Assembly: GCA_030533445.1 (NCBI GenBank)
Contig: CM060080.1
Span: forward strand, 40,956,880-41,020,879
DNA length: 64,000 nt
Source: Cyprinodon diabolis
Taxonomy: Eukaryota > Chordata > Actinopteri > Cyprinodontiformes > Cyprinodontidae
Direction: 5' to 3'
The number at the start of each line of letters is the position of its first letter. Within the stretch, counting starts at the first letter, position 1. Under the pieces are notes generated by a model that did not search any database, was not told the origin of the DNA, and was given only the letters and a program-made list of their open reading frames with translations. The position numbers were made by a program, and so were the translations under genes. Below, piece after piece: positions 53,011 to 64,000 of this stretch.

Positions 53011-54189
53011 CAGGCCTTTACTGGTTGATGATTTTCTTTATTCGGACCTCGATGAGTTTTGCAGCATTTTTTAACCTGACCTAAACCTTCAACCAGAGCC
53101 TCAACAGAAGGTTTCAGAGTCATGCTTTACTAATTGTGATTCAAGCTCCATTAGAGCTACTAAGGCTGGTGACAACTTCACTGAAACTGCTCTAGACTAG
53201 TGTGAGTTTCTGAAAGATTTAGTAAAATCACTTTTTTTATGCTGCTACATCTAGGTTTAACGTTCATGAGAAACGCTGTATTATACAACTAAGAATCGAC
53301 GTATAAATCACTGTATGAAGAGTTTCTTTACTGCAGTGTTCCAGCAAAGCTGTTTATATGATTGAAATGTTTAGTTTGAATCCTTCAAAACGCTTATTGT
53401 CCATCATTAGACCTCTCAGAAAACGCACTCGCTTCCTATGTCACATATAGACTGGAAAACATGCCTGGATTCATGGTGCTGCTTTAGATCAGCTATACAT
53501 TCTCAACTTAACCAGTTGTAATAAAAGGCCTGTGATTTTAAAGGCCTACTAGATCCTGCAAAATTGCACATTGGTTTTGGATTTTAGGAAATTTCCTTTG
53601 GAATAGTTACTTTTTTTTATGGCTGTGATCAAACGATAAGGATGAAAGTAAAGTTTACAGGGCTGTTCATACCAGCAGGGTGCTGTTGGTATCAGCTGCA
53701 TGCAGCATCATGCTTCTGCACAGGCTGTGGTTTTTTTGGTTAAATAAGCCTGAATTAAGGCTTGATGGTTGGGAAAGTCTGTCATTGTAATAGGGTTCTG
53801 AAACCTAATAACTAACTCTATTTTCATTCTTTCTTGTCCAATAATGATGGCATCTCTGCTATATTTAGCGTCTCAATCACTAAAATCTACATTATACGTT
53901 GCCGACAACAGCCTAAATATATCCTTGACGTTGACAGCGTGATTGCATGGTATTTAAATTTTAACAACGGACCAAATAAGTTACTGTTTTGTAGAGTTTG
54001 TTTGGCTGCCGCCTGACTTGCTGCCTTACTTTATTCCTGGAAAAAATGGCTGCTGAGGATGTGGCTGAACTGAGAGCAAAGTCCTTTGTGTGATAAAAAA
54101 GCTTTGTGGGAGCATCTCCTCCTTAGCCTGCGCTGCACACGGCCTCTCTGAGGTTTTAAATACTTAGAGGGGGAAACACATTTAGCAGC

Positions 54190-54470
54190 CTTAAAGGAAT
54201 AGTACACCCAAAACATGATTAGCCTTCATTTTCTACTCACCCCCATGCTGAACAACACTCTGGAGTACTTTTTTGATATCTCAAATGCATCTGGAGATCT
54301 GGGAGGCTTCTTGCTGTCTGCTGACATTCAAATAATGGAGGTCTATGGCGCCCGAGGCAAAAGGTCCATAAAAGTCCACAAAAAACGTGTCAATATTCCT
54401 CCATACTGCTCGTCCAATGTATTCCAAGTGTCCTGAGTGGGTAGCGTCCATAATTCACTCGAAACGAAGT
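54190..54470. mobile_element. TTAAAGGAATAGT-type MITE fragment
   Basis: The segment begins CTTAAAGGAATAGTACACCC, a start common to many fish MITEs with TTAA sites, and continues TTTTCTACTCACCCCCATGC. A clear right end was not found; 54470 is approximate. Confidence 0.5.
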
Positions 54471-56347
54471 CATTTAGAATGTTTTTAGAGCATAAACAGT
54501 AGTGTATAGGATTTTCCTTCCTGCCGTATCCTGAAAGGCAGCTCAGTTTTCATGTTCAACCAACAGGCTTCTGCGTTAATAGTTTCCTTTCTAGAAGCTC
54601 CTACATTTCCTCTACTTCCTTGATTTTAAGCACTTCTCTGAAGTGTTTGCTGTCTCTACAGGAGGCAGTAGTTTCTACTTTCATAAGGATTTTTTGTTTT
54701 ACTTTATGAATCCAAACTCCCTAAAATCGTCCCTCTACCTTCTGTTTTTCTGCTCCTTAGCAAATCCTCCCACTGTCAGTTTTTGTCAAACTAAAACAGT
54801 CCAAGCTTGACTCTGGGAAAAGCTGTGTTATTTCATGTTTCATTTATTTTGTCAAATCTTTATCAGAAATGAGTGGGATCTGTAGTTTTCAGCCAGAAAT
54901 GCTTTTGTCTCTGTAATAACCTGCAGTTTTAGCATAAAGGTAATTATTTCTTGCGCCTAATTCAGAGACACTTGTTTACTTTGAAGGCAGCCATGCTGTC
55001 CGGCGCTATTTTTGCCGCAGACAAACTTGGTGAAGCTAAATTCCCCTGCTTGTGTCAGAGTCTGGGAGAAGACAAGGGCAGAATTGCTCACCGTCTCATA
55101 AATCCAGCTGTGCACATAAGGGGAAGTACCTCTGCTGAGCCGGCGCCTGGCAGCACATCACTGCTTTATTTTCTCACTTATACTCTCTGTATTTCTCACT
55201 TCACGCTTTCATAATCTTTCTTCATCTGCCTGAAATCCTGCCTCACTCCTCCCTCTCCTTCTTTCCTGTAGATTTTCAGTAAGGACATCCCCCTTTTCAG
55301 CTTAATAACCTGTGGATTCCAAGCAGCTCCATATCTCCTGGGATTTTTTTATTTTTACCACCATCCCTCACTGTTTGACTCTGAAACAGAAGCCTTTACC
55401 AGAACATTAGCCAACTTTTAGGGTTTCATTCAAATAAGTGTAATAAATTAAAGATATGATCTTTCCTTGACTAAAGAGTAGAAGAACTTTCAGCGCGTGT
55501 GTTTGTGGCCTTTGTCATCCAGCGGGGTAAACATTAGGCTAATTTTAGGCCCTCTGTCACCGACTGCTGGAATTCTTGATGTCTCAGCGAGAACATTGCT
55601 CTTGTTTACAGCCAGCCAAGGGTATCATTAGCTCCTCTGTTTAGGCCTGTGTTTTTCCCCGCTGTCACCAGGACTCTACAAGGTTTGTTATCCATGTTTC
55701 TGTTTGGACAGAGAAAAGTGTTGTTGCTACAATGAGAGAGGCAGGAGCAACACGTGACACTCTGGATCAACTATTGTATGAAAATTGGCTCATTAGAGCT
55801 CTTGAACAGTTTAAACCAGACATAAAAATAGTTGGAATTCCTCTGAAATGTCTTTTTTTGTTATTAAAGATAAAGAAAATGTTTTTTTGTTGGGAGTTGG
55901 CTTTCAGTGTGTTCTAGTGACATTGCAAATAAATTTCCTGACGAGACGAGGAATGGGTCCAATGTAAGATTTTCACTAAATTTGCTGCCTTTTTGAGATA
56001 AATTATAATCAGGTGGTTTTTTTTTGGTCGGATCAGAGGCCCAGAAAGAGTCCGGAGTCGAATCTGCTAGAGAAGCTGTTGGGATAGAGCAGGGGTGTCA
56101 CACTGGTTCCAGAAAGGGCCGTGTGGCTGCAGGTTTTCTTTCCGACTGTCAGGGACCAAGCAGTCAGGCAAAGGACGAAGGCCCAGGAAAAATATCCATT
56201 TATTCTTCCAAAGTACTAACAAACAAAAGACTGAAAACTCAGAAAAACAATGGGCCCAAAAGAAGATTCAATTAAAACAATCTGACCAAGGATAACAAAC
56301 CAGAAGTCCTCTCTCACAATGAACACAGGGCTATTTAAACACATACG

Positions 56348-57282
56348 CCGTTTCTCTATTCACTAGAACCTGAGTACGGACTTGTGTTCTCACCAAGTCT
56401 GTTCTTCAGAAGAACACAGGGAAGTGTGGCCTCGGGGAGAACGGGAGCACGCAGCATGAATCTGGGTCAATTGGAACAGAAGCGTACTGATGACATCACC
56501 CAGGCCCGGCTCGTCTGCAGCTGCATTTCAACTCCTGTTATTAATAGTTTCTATATAATAATAAAGTCTGACCTTTTTTCATTTAATGGGGGAATAATAA
56601 TGAACACAGTCAGATAAACAATAATCAAATGAACATTTTGCCAGATAAAACAAAAAATGGCCATCAGAGCCAGCGGTCCTTCACACACGGCTATCCGAGA
56701 GACGGCCGCTGCAGACGGGCTAACGTTAGCCCTGGCCACTGCAGACGGGCTAACGTTAGCCCTGGCCACTGCAGACGGGCTAACGTTAGCCCTGGCCACT
56801 GCAGACGGGCTAACGTTAGCCCTGGCCACTGCAGACGGGCTAACGTTAGCCCTGGCTGCTGTTAGCCTCTGAGGTCTGCTGATTGCCCCACTCCTCTCAA
56901 ATTCAGACATTTTTTTTATATTACGCATTAAATGGGTAAACGGGCCATATAGCGACGCTTTAAAGTAAAATGTTCTCGTGTCGACCTTAAAAAGTAATTT
57001 TCTTCAACAACAGCCACAGAAAGAGAACTTTTAACTTTCAATGGAGCGCTCCATTGAAAGCTGCTGCTGCCGCAGTGCATGCTGGGACAGCTGTCAATCT
57101 CAACAAAGGCCAAGTCTGCTCTGATGCATGCTGGGTAAAGAGGGCGGGGCTAGAACAACATCCGGGGACTTTGTCTATTCTCGGTCTTCTGTTCTAGTGA
57201 ATTGGAACAGTACTGGGGCTGAGGATGATGACGTTTCACGAGGACACGAGGACGCACAAGCACACATAGTGAGAAACGGCCA
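56348..57282. mobile_element. Possible element bounded by GCCGTTTCTC inverted ends
   Basis: GCCGTTTCTCTATTCACTAG on the left faces AGTGAGAAACGGCC on the right. The motif TTCTAGTGAATTGG at 57193 is partly complementary to TTCACTAGAA near the left end. No target duplication is visible. It would enclose the 30-bp minisatellite. Confidence 0.35.
56711..56860. repeat. 30-bp minisatellite, five units
   Basis: Five tandem 30-bp units begin GCAGACGGGCTAACGTTAGC and end CCTGGCCACT, the last one changed to CCTGGCTGCT. Each unit contains the perfect palindrome GCTAACGTTAGC. Units are otherwise identical, so the expansion is recent. Open frames reading ADGLTLALAT repeats are by-products of a unit length divisible by three. 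Confidence 0.95.
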
Positions 57283-57670
57283 ATAGGCTAGCCCTCAAAC
57301 AACAAGGAGGGGACAAAACTTAAGACAAACAATAAATAAATCTAGACAACTAAGTCAAACCTACAAATAATAACTACAACACAAATATGAAACTAATTTA
57401 TTCAAACACCAACATTCATTTCAGAGCAGTGGAGCTTTGAGTGTTTGACAGATTCTCCAGAGTCAGCTGCTTGATGGATTCCTCCGCTTCCTGGTGTTAC
57501 ACCATATTTGCTCCCCCAGCTGGTTCTTTCAACCTCAGCAAAAGAAAAACAGTCATCTTGAAATAAGGTGTTTACTAAATGTGTGCACTCATATTAGCAA
57601 AAACCCTACAATAAATGCGCCGTGTGAAGCAACCATTACTGACAGTGAAATAGTTGGAGGAACCTCCACA

Positions 57671-57775
57671 CCAACCAAGCACCAGCACCAGACTCCAGTC
57701 ATCTCAACAAGTCATCATGTTAGGACTGGACTCACTGGATGAGGTGACTGGAGTCTGGTGCTGTTGGTTGGTTGG
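57671..57775. repeat. Long foldback: 36-bp arms, 33-bp loop
   Basis: The left arm 57671-57706 contains CAGCACCAGACTCCAGTCA and the right arm 57740-57775 contains its complement. They pair at about 33 of 36 positions. No A-tail or target duplication was seen. Candidate explanations are a hairpin RNA or a foldback element. Confidence 0.8.
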
Positions 57776-58448
57776 AAATAAACCTGCAGCCATACGGCCA
57801 TTTCTGGAACCATCTTAACATCCCTGGGATAGAGTCTGACGATTAGGGTCATGGCAAAGAGGCCTCTGATTTTATTACTGAAACAACAGGAAAAGGCCAA
57901 ATAACTGAGAAATGGTAAGAAGGGTTTAATAAGTTATGTCATTATTTAATGAAAGAAAAAATCCAAAAGTTTTTTTTTTTATTATTTCTACTTTTTTTAT
58001 TGTTTTTTAATATTTACAGAGATGAGTGTCTGACCTAATGTGAGAAACAAACTTCTCTGTTAAATTGAAACGATTGTAGGTATAATTGTGCTAGAGGTGT
58101 AGGTGATTTTGTGCCTAACTCTGAATTGCATGATTCAATGGAACATTTCCTCACCCCTAGACAAATTTGGACAAAATCCCCCCTTGGCAGTTGTTGGCGA
58201 CATATTGGCGAGTGAGCAGAGTGATGCTGGTAGTTACGTCAAAGATAGATATTTTGAAGGGGAGGTTTTATTGACTCCCCATCACTGAGGAGAAGCTTTG
58301 TTCCAAGGAGATGCCCAATGCTGGTCCTGCTGGGGAAGTGGCAGACAGGAGGACTTGCTGCGGCTCTGTTTTACACCTGAATGCAGGACTAATGTGACCA
58401 AAGCGTTGACCGTTTTAACCAACAGGAAAACAGCCACCGTTTAACCCT

Positions 58449-58748
58449 AAAGGTTGGTTTATGCTCAGAAACCAGGTGAGGATGGAGCAGCTAGCAGAGC
58501 GAGGTGCGCGAGAACGCTGGGACCCTTTTTCCACCTGGATCCCCGCTCTTTTTGGCCCTCATGTCCCTCCGTTGTCGCACAAACTCCCCCACTTCCTCAC
58601 CTCCTCGGCCGTATCTAGACCCACAGCTGGTTCCTGATTGGCCCTCTGGCGTTGTGGCGTGGAATAACATGGCACAGACCACGCTTCAATATTATTATTA
58701 TAAAAATATCTGCGACACGGTGCTGCAGGAGGAAAACCAGGCCTTTAG
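58449..58748. mobile_element. Shorter inverted relative of the 39899-40494 MITE
   Basis: Its left end TAAAGGTTGGTTTATGCTCAG leads into AGAAACCAGG. Its interior, from GGATGGAGCAGCTAGCAGAG to CCTGATTGGCCCTCTGGCGT, is the reverse complement of the interior at 40085-40260. The right end AACCAGGCCTTTA mirrors the left. It lies in babam2 intron 4. Confidence 0.68.
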
Positions 58749-60843
58749 AGATCTGCATTAAGGAGGATTTCAAGACAAGTATTGCAAAACTAAACATGCT
58801 CACATGAAAATGTAAAAATAGTACGAAGTAACATTAAAATAGAACTTCATAGACCCAATTTTTACTGTTTTTCTGGAAATAAAGTTGAATTTGGGTTTGA
58901 GCCATATGCTTCAAGTTTCTACAAAATGCTGCTAATTTTATTCAGTGAACTATTTATTCAGCTCTATTTCAGCTTTGAGATATTTTGCAGTTTGGGTGAT
59001 ATCTAAATATTTTGTTGAACTTAATCCATTTTGCATCGGCAATGATTGAATAACATTTCTAATATAGAACATTATCAGATGTGATCAATTCTGTCATCTT
59101 CATTTTTAACCTTTCCACCATCGTATTGTTCTAGCTTAAACAATTTGGACAACAAATACAACTATAATGGTGTGGGATAGTGGTTTTAAGGATTAAACAA
59201 TGCATGAGGGGATAAAAGAGTCCTGGATAGACCAGCTGTGTGATGAAAGGCCACATGTCCCACAAATAAATGGTTTACTGCACAACGGTTCCGTGAGCAA
59301 AGAAACAAGAGGGACATTTATAGAGGTTGACTGGAAGCAGCAGATTGGACCGTGGCTAATTGGCCACCAGGGCCGGCCACCTCTGAGTTTCTTTACTTTA
59401 TAGACGGTCACTCATTTTATTCCTCACGACTCTGATTATATGTTAGTGAAAGTCATCCGCTGCCTTAACAGTTTCTTCTCTTTCAACATGGCGCTTAAAG
59501 CTGCACAGACCTCTTTTCAGGATTAAACTCATTTAATAGACTTGATGATTCATTAAACTGGGAAATTTGAATTGAAGTCTACATTTAAAAACTAACAAAG
59601 AAAACAGAAATCATAAACTTTGAATAAGAGCAGTGACAATAATCTACCTTTTAATGACTTTATGATGCGACCCTTTAAGCCTCTGAGGTTTAAGCCACGT
59701 GTAATATATTCTATGGCTTAAAAATATAGGTGGCCATTTGGATAAATCCAAAAGTCATTGCTTTGGAATTTGGAATGTGGGTTTATGTCATTAAAAGTCA
59801 TTACATTTTATTTTTTTAAATTAAGGCCTTAATTGGCATTAAAGTGAATTAAATGTGATTATTGTGGCATTCAAAATGCTTTATTTAAAAAAACTGTTTC
59901 GCCCGATATATTATATCGTGATATATTTGTCCGAACTGCTTCTGTTGATCGTAAAGCTATATGTTCGGGAAAAAAGCGTTTGCGAATCAGAAAATGCAAA
60001 TTTCAACTAAAGTGTCTGGAAAACACGGAATTCGGGACTCGGCTGCAGCCTGTCGACGGTTAAGATGAAGAAGGATTTTGCTGTGTTCATTTACACACGA
60101 TGCATAATATGCTCGTCAACACCCGTATCACACACGTACATACGTGACACTGTTTAGGTTGAGTTTTTTATGTCAAACGTGTTTATCCTCTAGTTTGAGT
60201 TTAAAGAAACGGAAACATAACATCCAATTTCATACATCACTTCAGGCCAAGGAGCATCTTCTACTTGGTGCTTTTTCTACAAGATAATACCCAAAGCTTC
60301 CAGTTATTAACGCTTCCAGGTGTTCATAGCCAACCAGCACATGTTGGTAGTTGTGACATGCTAACAAAATACATCTTTGATTTATCATCAGATTGGTAAA
60401 TATGCTGATTTTTAGATGATCATATATTACTTATAAGTTCATAACTTTCACACATAGTATTGTTTAATTTACTTAACCATGTCACAAAAGCTCGTCTTTG
60501 CTCAGAACCCGTTTCTATGGAGCATTCATTTACAGCGTCTGGTGAAAATGTCAGTTTTCAAACCTACGCTCGTACGCCGCTATGCTGAGCTTCCGCTTCC
60601 GGTGTATTTATGCTTTACTTGTGCTTTAATATTCATATTTTGCTTAATCGGATGCTGGTTACTGTCAACGCACAACTGTGCCTCCACATATGATAAAAAG
60701 TCTTTTTAATCAGAAACCATCGATACTTTAGGTTAATAAATGATTTCTTTTTTCCCAAATGATGAAATTTTATGATTTAATTAAGGTAATCAAAGGACGA
60801 GAAATAAAACAGACAGAGGGCTAAATTAAAGATGATTACCTGA

Positions 60844-60875
60844 TGAAACATGCTCATATATATATATATATATAA
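60844..60875. repeat. (TA)n microsatellite
   Basis: CATATATATATATATATATAAA forms a short dinucleotide run. Similar TA-rich runs lie near 19262-19285 and 61110-61150. Confidence 0.85.
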
Positions 60876-62576
60876 ACGTCACCATTTTATCCTGTTTTAA
60901 AGTGTTAAAGATGGTTACACAAAAAGCATGGTGGCCAAACCTTGGTTTTAGCCTGATTTACTTACTAGCAAACACGCTACAATATCAATGTGAAGTCATC
61001 ACTGTGGTTGACCCGGCTCTCAACCCAAATATTGAAAATAGATTAACTGTGATATTTTCCTTATCGCGCGATAAGAGTCTGGCATTAACGCAGCACATTA
61101 ACGCTACCCGCTTATATATATAATATATATGTATATATTATATAATATATATACTTAAGGCTAAAATAAAAAGCTGACGAATGTGTGTGATTTTTTTACA
61201 TTTACAGTAGATGTGGTTTTGCTGAAAATCTTGGATAACAAAGCAATGACTCAGTGTTTTAACTCAGGTTCTCTGACCCGTTTCAACTTTTCCTCCTCAG
61301 CAGATGTTTCCTAAAAGTTTCCTCTCTCCTTGTTGTCAGTGACATCGCATACTAGTTTAGCCAGTAAGGCCAAGCCAGCTTTATGTCACACTGAAGAGGA
61401 ATTGATTTAACATTGTGTGTTAGTAAAATGGAGAAGAAAAACAAAAAACCCAAGCATGTTCTGCCCACGGGTTGCAGAGAAAAGTTAGCAGAAGAGAAGA
61501 AGGAAATGACAAAGAGCCGAGCCTGCAAGGGAGGAAAGGTGGAGAGCAGATAATGTTGCATCACATAGTTCCTTGTCAGTAAGTGATGAAGGCTCAGATG
61601 CAAAGTTCTGTTCAAGTATTTGTTTAAAATGCAAATCATTTAATTAGATTTGATTGTGAAATTGTCAGTGTTGTCAGCTTTGATGTGTTGATATGATAAT
61701 TGTTTGCCTTTTAATTAATCAAACCAGTTTGTGGTTTTGATGCAGTGGCATGTAATCATAACTTCTCATTCCTTCACCTAATTTGTTGAAACGTTACTAA
61801 ACCCGCCCACATGTTCGATGACTTAGAGGTGATGCAACATCACAAACAGGAACCAAATGAAGCCATAAAAGGTTTTCCCAGGTCCTCTGTGGTTTTTACA
61901 TGGTACTGGTTAATCAAGTGAGTCGCTGCTCAGTTGTTCATGTTAAGACGACGTTCATGTACAATAAATCAGGAAAAATCTCAAACTGAATATATTTTTA
62001 GATATGGGAAAATTTAACAGTTTCCAGACTGCATCCTCCTGCTTTTCAAACTGCGGTTCAACTATTGTAGTGAGGGTTAGGATTATATGAGGGTTAGCTT
62101 TTCAACCAAGTCTGAAGTAAATTCACAGTAAATGAGCAATAATTTAAAGCCAATAATCCCACACCGGACAGAAAAAAAGAGTGGGTAAAACTCATTGGTT
62201 CTTGATTTAGACAGCGCTGATAAAGACATTCCACATGGAGAATTTTTCATAGACCGGCTGCGTTTCTTCTCCTGACAGGAGACGTTATGAATTCACTCAG
62301 ACTTACATCCTGCTTCATGAGCAGCTCGTGCAAACCTCAGAAACAAAACAACAAGCGAAGCCCCGATAAAACATCAGTCCCACATCAGCCGAACAGCTAA
62401 TGTCTAAAACCCTCTAAAATGAGTGCGCTTTGCTCTAAACTTTAGGTAACCCATTAATAATACATGGAACAGTGGTTCTCATGTCTACTGTTGACCAATA
62501 TTTTATGTTTAGTTCATGTTACTTGATCAAGACTTCTGGAAAATGCAACACTACAAAATAAGTAAGTATGAATGAT

Positions 62577-62632
62577 TCAATTCTATTCAGTTTATTTCTA
62601 TAGCGCCAGTTCACATCATGTCATCTCAGGTC
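62577..62632 (+). repeat. Dispersed teleost repeat, copy D (short)
   Basis: Only the first about 55 bp of the family is present, from TTCAATTCTATTCAGTTTAT to ATGTCATCTCAGGTCA. Confidence 0.75.
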
Positions 62633-64000
62633 AAGTGTACAGTAAGTGATTCAACAACATTTTTTGTTGAATATATATGTAATATATAGAGGAGAGGATT
62701 AGGACCAACATTAGTGGTATACAGATGTTAAAGTGTGACTGACCCTAAACATATTCCAAGTACAGAAAGACTGCCAGGTGGTGAGAGCCAGGTGACCTGG
62801 AGAGGCCGTGCTAAGTGTGTGGAGGAGTGGTGGGGGTTATCACCGGGACGAGGGAAGGAGCCAGATGATGTAGTCGCATAGAAGCATGAAGGGGGAGCAG
62901 ATGGATGCTGGTAGTTAAGCCAAACATTTTTAAGGTGGTTAAATGATTAAAGGTGATTATTCTACTCATATTTTCCTGCCCTGGAAGTGTTTGTTTCTAC
63001 AATGGTGTTTATGCAGCTTTTAGGATGACTCTGTAAACTTCTGCTTTTCCCATCTTTTTAACTTGAACAATTCTAATTTCCTTCCCCTGAATACACCTTT
63101 TCCTTTTTTATAATAACTGAACAAGGCTTCATTACTTTATTTTATTTTTCCTTTCTCTTTTGCTGTAATTTTTATCTTCAAAATTTCTGTTCTTTGGTCT
63201 GATGTGTGTCTTCTGTCTACTGTTTTTTCCACCATTATACCTAAATATCTCCACCATTGGACTATAAAAGATCTCCTAGGTTTTTTTTCTTTGTATTATA
63301 TTTTTAATCTCAGTATTAATTATGAGCGCGAGCTTAAAGAAACAGCAGTTCTGTGTTTTGGCCAGAGGTGGCAGTATCATTAGAAAACCTTTTAATGCCT
63401 CTTTAAAGTCACAATTGAAGGAAAAAAAATAATTCTCCCCCCAAATTGCCTTAGAATTTGACATTTTTTAAAGTTTTTTTCTATCTATTGTTTTTCAGGG
63501 ATGCATATAAAGCAGCAGCTGCAGAATAAGAATGCTTTGACTGTAAAAATGTGTCTCAATTAACTAAAGAAAATCTTTGGTAGTAAAATGTGGAGGAGCC
63601 ATTTATGCGATTCTGCCAGATAACAGAAATATCCTGAATTTCTTTACTCATATTCCTTGAGTTGTGGTAATGTTGTGAAATGTTGTCACTTTAGTCTGGT
63701 GTTTTTATTCTACTGCCGGAGTGTTCTTTTTTTCATTATTTATGATTGTGCGTATCTGCTCCTCATGCGTCTGCTCCTCTGTCCCCTTTCTTTGTGTGCA
63801 GCATATCATTGCTCTGGTCTAGACTTGCCCAGCGATGCATGCAGGCAGTTAAGCTTTGGGGAGTTTCCCAGCATTTAGCATGCTTCTCAGTCTGCATGAT
63901 ACTGAAGATTAACCTCCATGGCCTCTCTACATGACTGCAAACTTGTTCACACTTATCCGCCATGTAGTCCTCTGCTGCTAAGATGAGAAACAGCTTAGTG

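Larger units (their letters stand above)
50865..64000 (+). other. babam2: babam2 intron after coding exon 3 (runs off the window)
   Basis: At least 13.1 kb. Contents are the 51717 MITE, hAT-derived repeat copy 3, a TTAA-type MITE piece, the 30-bp minisatellite, the 57671 foldback, an inverted MITE copy at 58449 and a short copy D repeat. From 58750 to 62570 and from 62640 to 64000 I see no gene or clear element, only AT-rich sequence and short open frames. Confidence 0.7.

Noticed and set aside
56551..56928. Repeat proteins from frames over the 30-bp minisatellite
   Set aside because: The frames exist on both strands because the unit length is divisible by three, and no homology is recognisable.

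Overview
The window reads as euchromatic nuclear DNA of a ray-finned fish. The two recognisable genes are vertebrate genes whose short coding exons are separated by multi-kilobase, AT-rich introns. The repeat content is typical of teleosts: hAT, Tc1/mariner and TTAA-type miniature elements, tRNA-like SINE pieces and LINE tails. One dispersed repeat (copies near 9.4, 25.4, 38.7 and 62.6 kb) resembles repeats I associate with cyprinodontiform and other atherinomorph fish, but I cannot name the species. Nothing bacterial, phage-like or CRISPR-like is present.

Genes. Two genes are arranged head to head. On the minus strand, rbks (ribokinase) has six coding exons: exon 1 at 31014-31072, exon 2 at 22495-22627, exon 3 at 21442-21505, exon 4 at 20997-21059, exon 5 at 18248-18412 and exon 6 at 10217-10308. 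All junction phases agree and together they give 192 codons. The C-terminal exons, which carry the catalytic DTTGAGD region, were not found and probably lie left of base 1. On the plus strand, babam2 (BRE, the BRISC/BRCA1-A scaffold) has three coding exons: 37655-37791, 38175-38251 and 50770-50864. The rest of that gene lies right of base 64000. The same divergent rbks/babam2 pairing is known from human. The proteins do unrelated jobs: ribose phosphorylation and K63-deubiquitinase/DNA-repair scaffolding.

Layout. 1-10216: hAT-derived repeat copy 1, a 5.6 kb 18-bp minisatellite (1501-7130) and a Tc1-like remnant, probably within rbks introns. 10217-31072: rbks exons 6 to 1, with introns holding a CpG-rich island (15640-16160), an intact 382-bp hAT MITE with 8-bp target duplication (17790-18171), a duplicated retroposon tail and a segment with a sharp GC-skew flip (about 21650-22400). 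31073-37635: intergenic or 5'-UTR territory with hAT-derived repeat copy 2 and a degenerate Tc1-like fragment. 37636-64000: babam2 exons 2-4 with introns full of transposons. These include an 888-bp hAT element (44823-45710) and a 2.7 kb hAT element (45992-48730) containing 1.5 kb of uninterrupted ATCT (GATA) repeat.

The most striking features are non-coding: the 312-copy minisatellite with readable variant blocks, the 377-copy GATA array inside a dated hAT insertion, and the intronic CpG island. Long open frames across the two tandem arrays arise because the repeats lack stop codons, and are not evidence of proteins.
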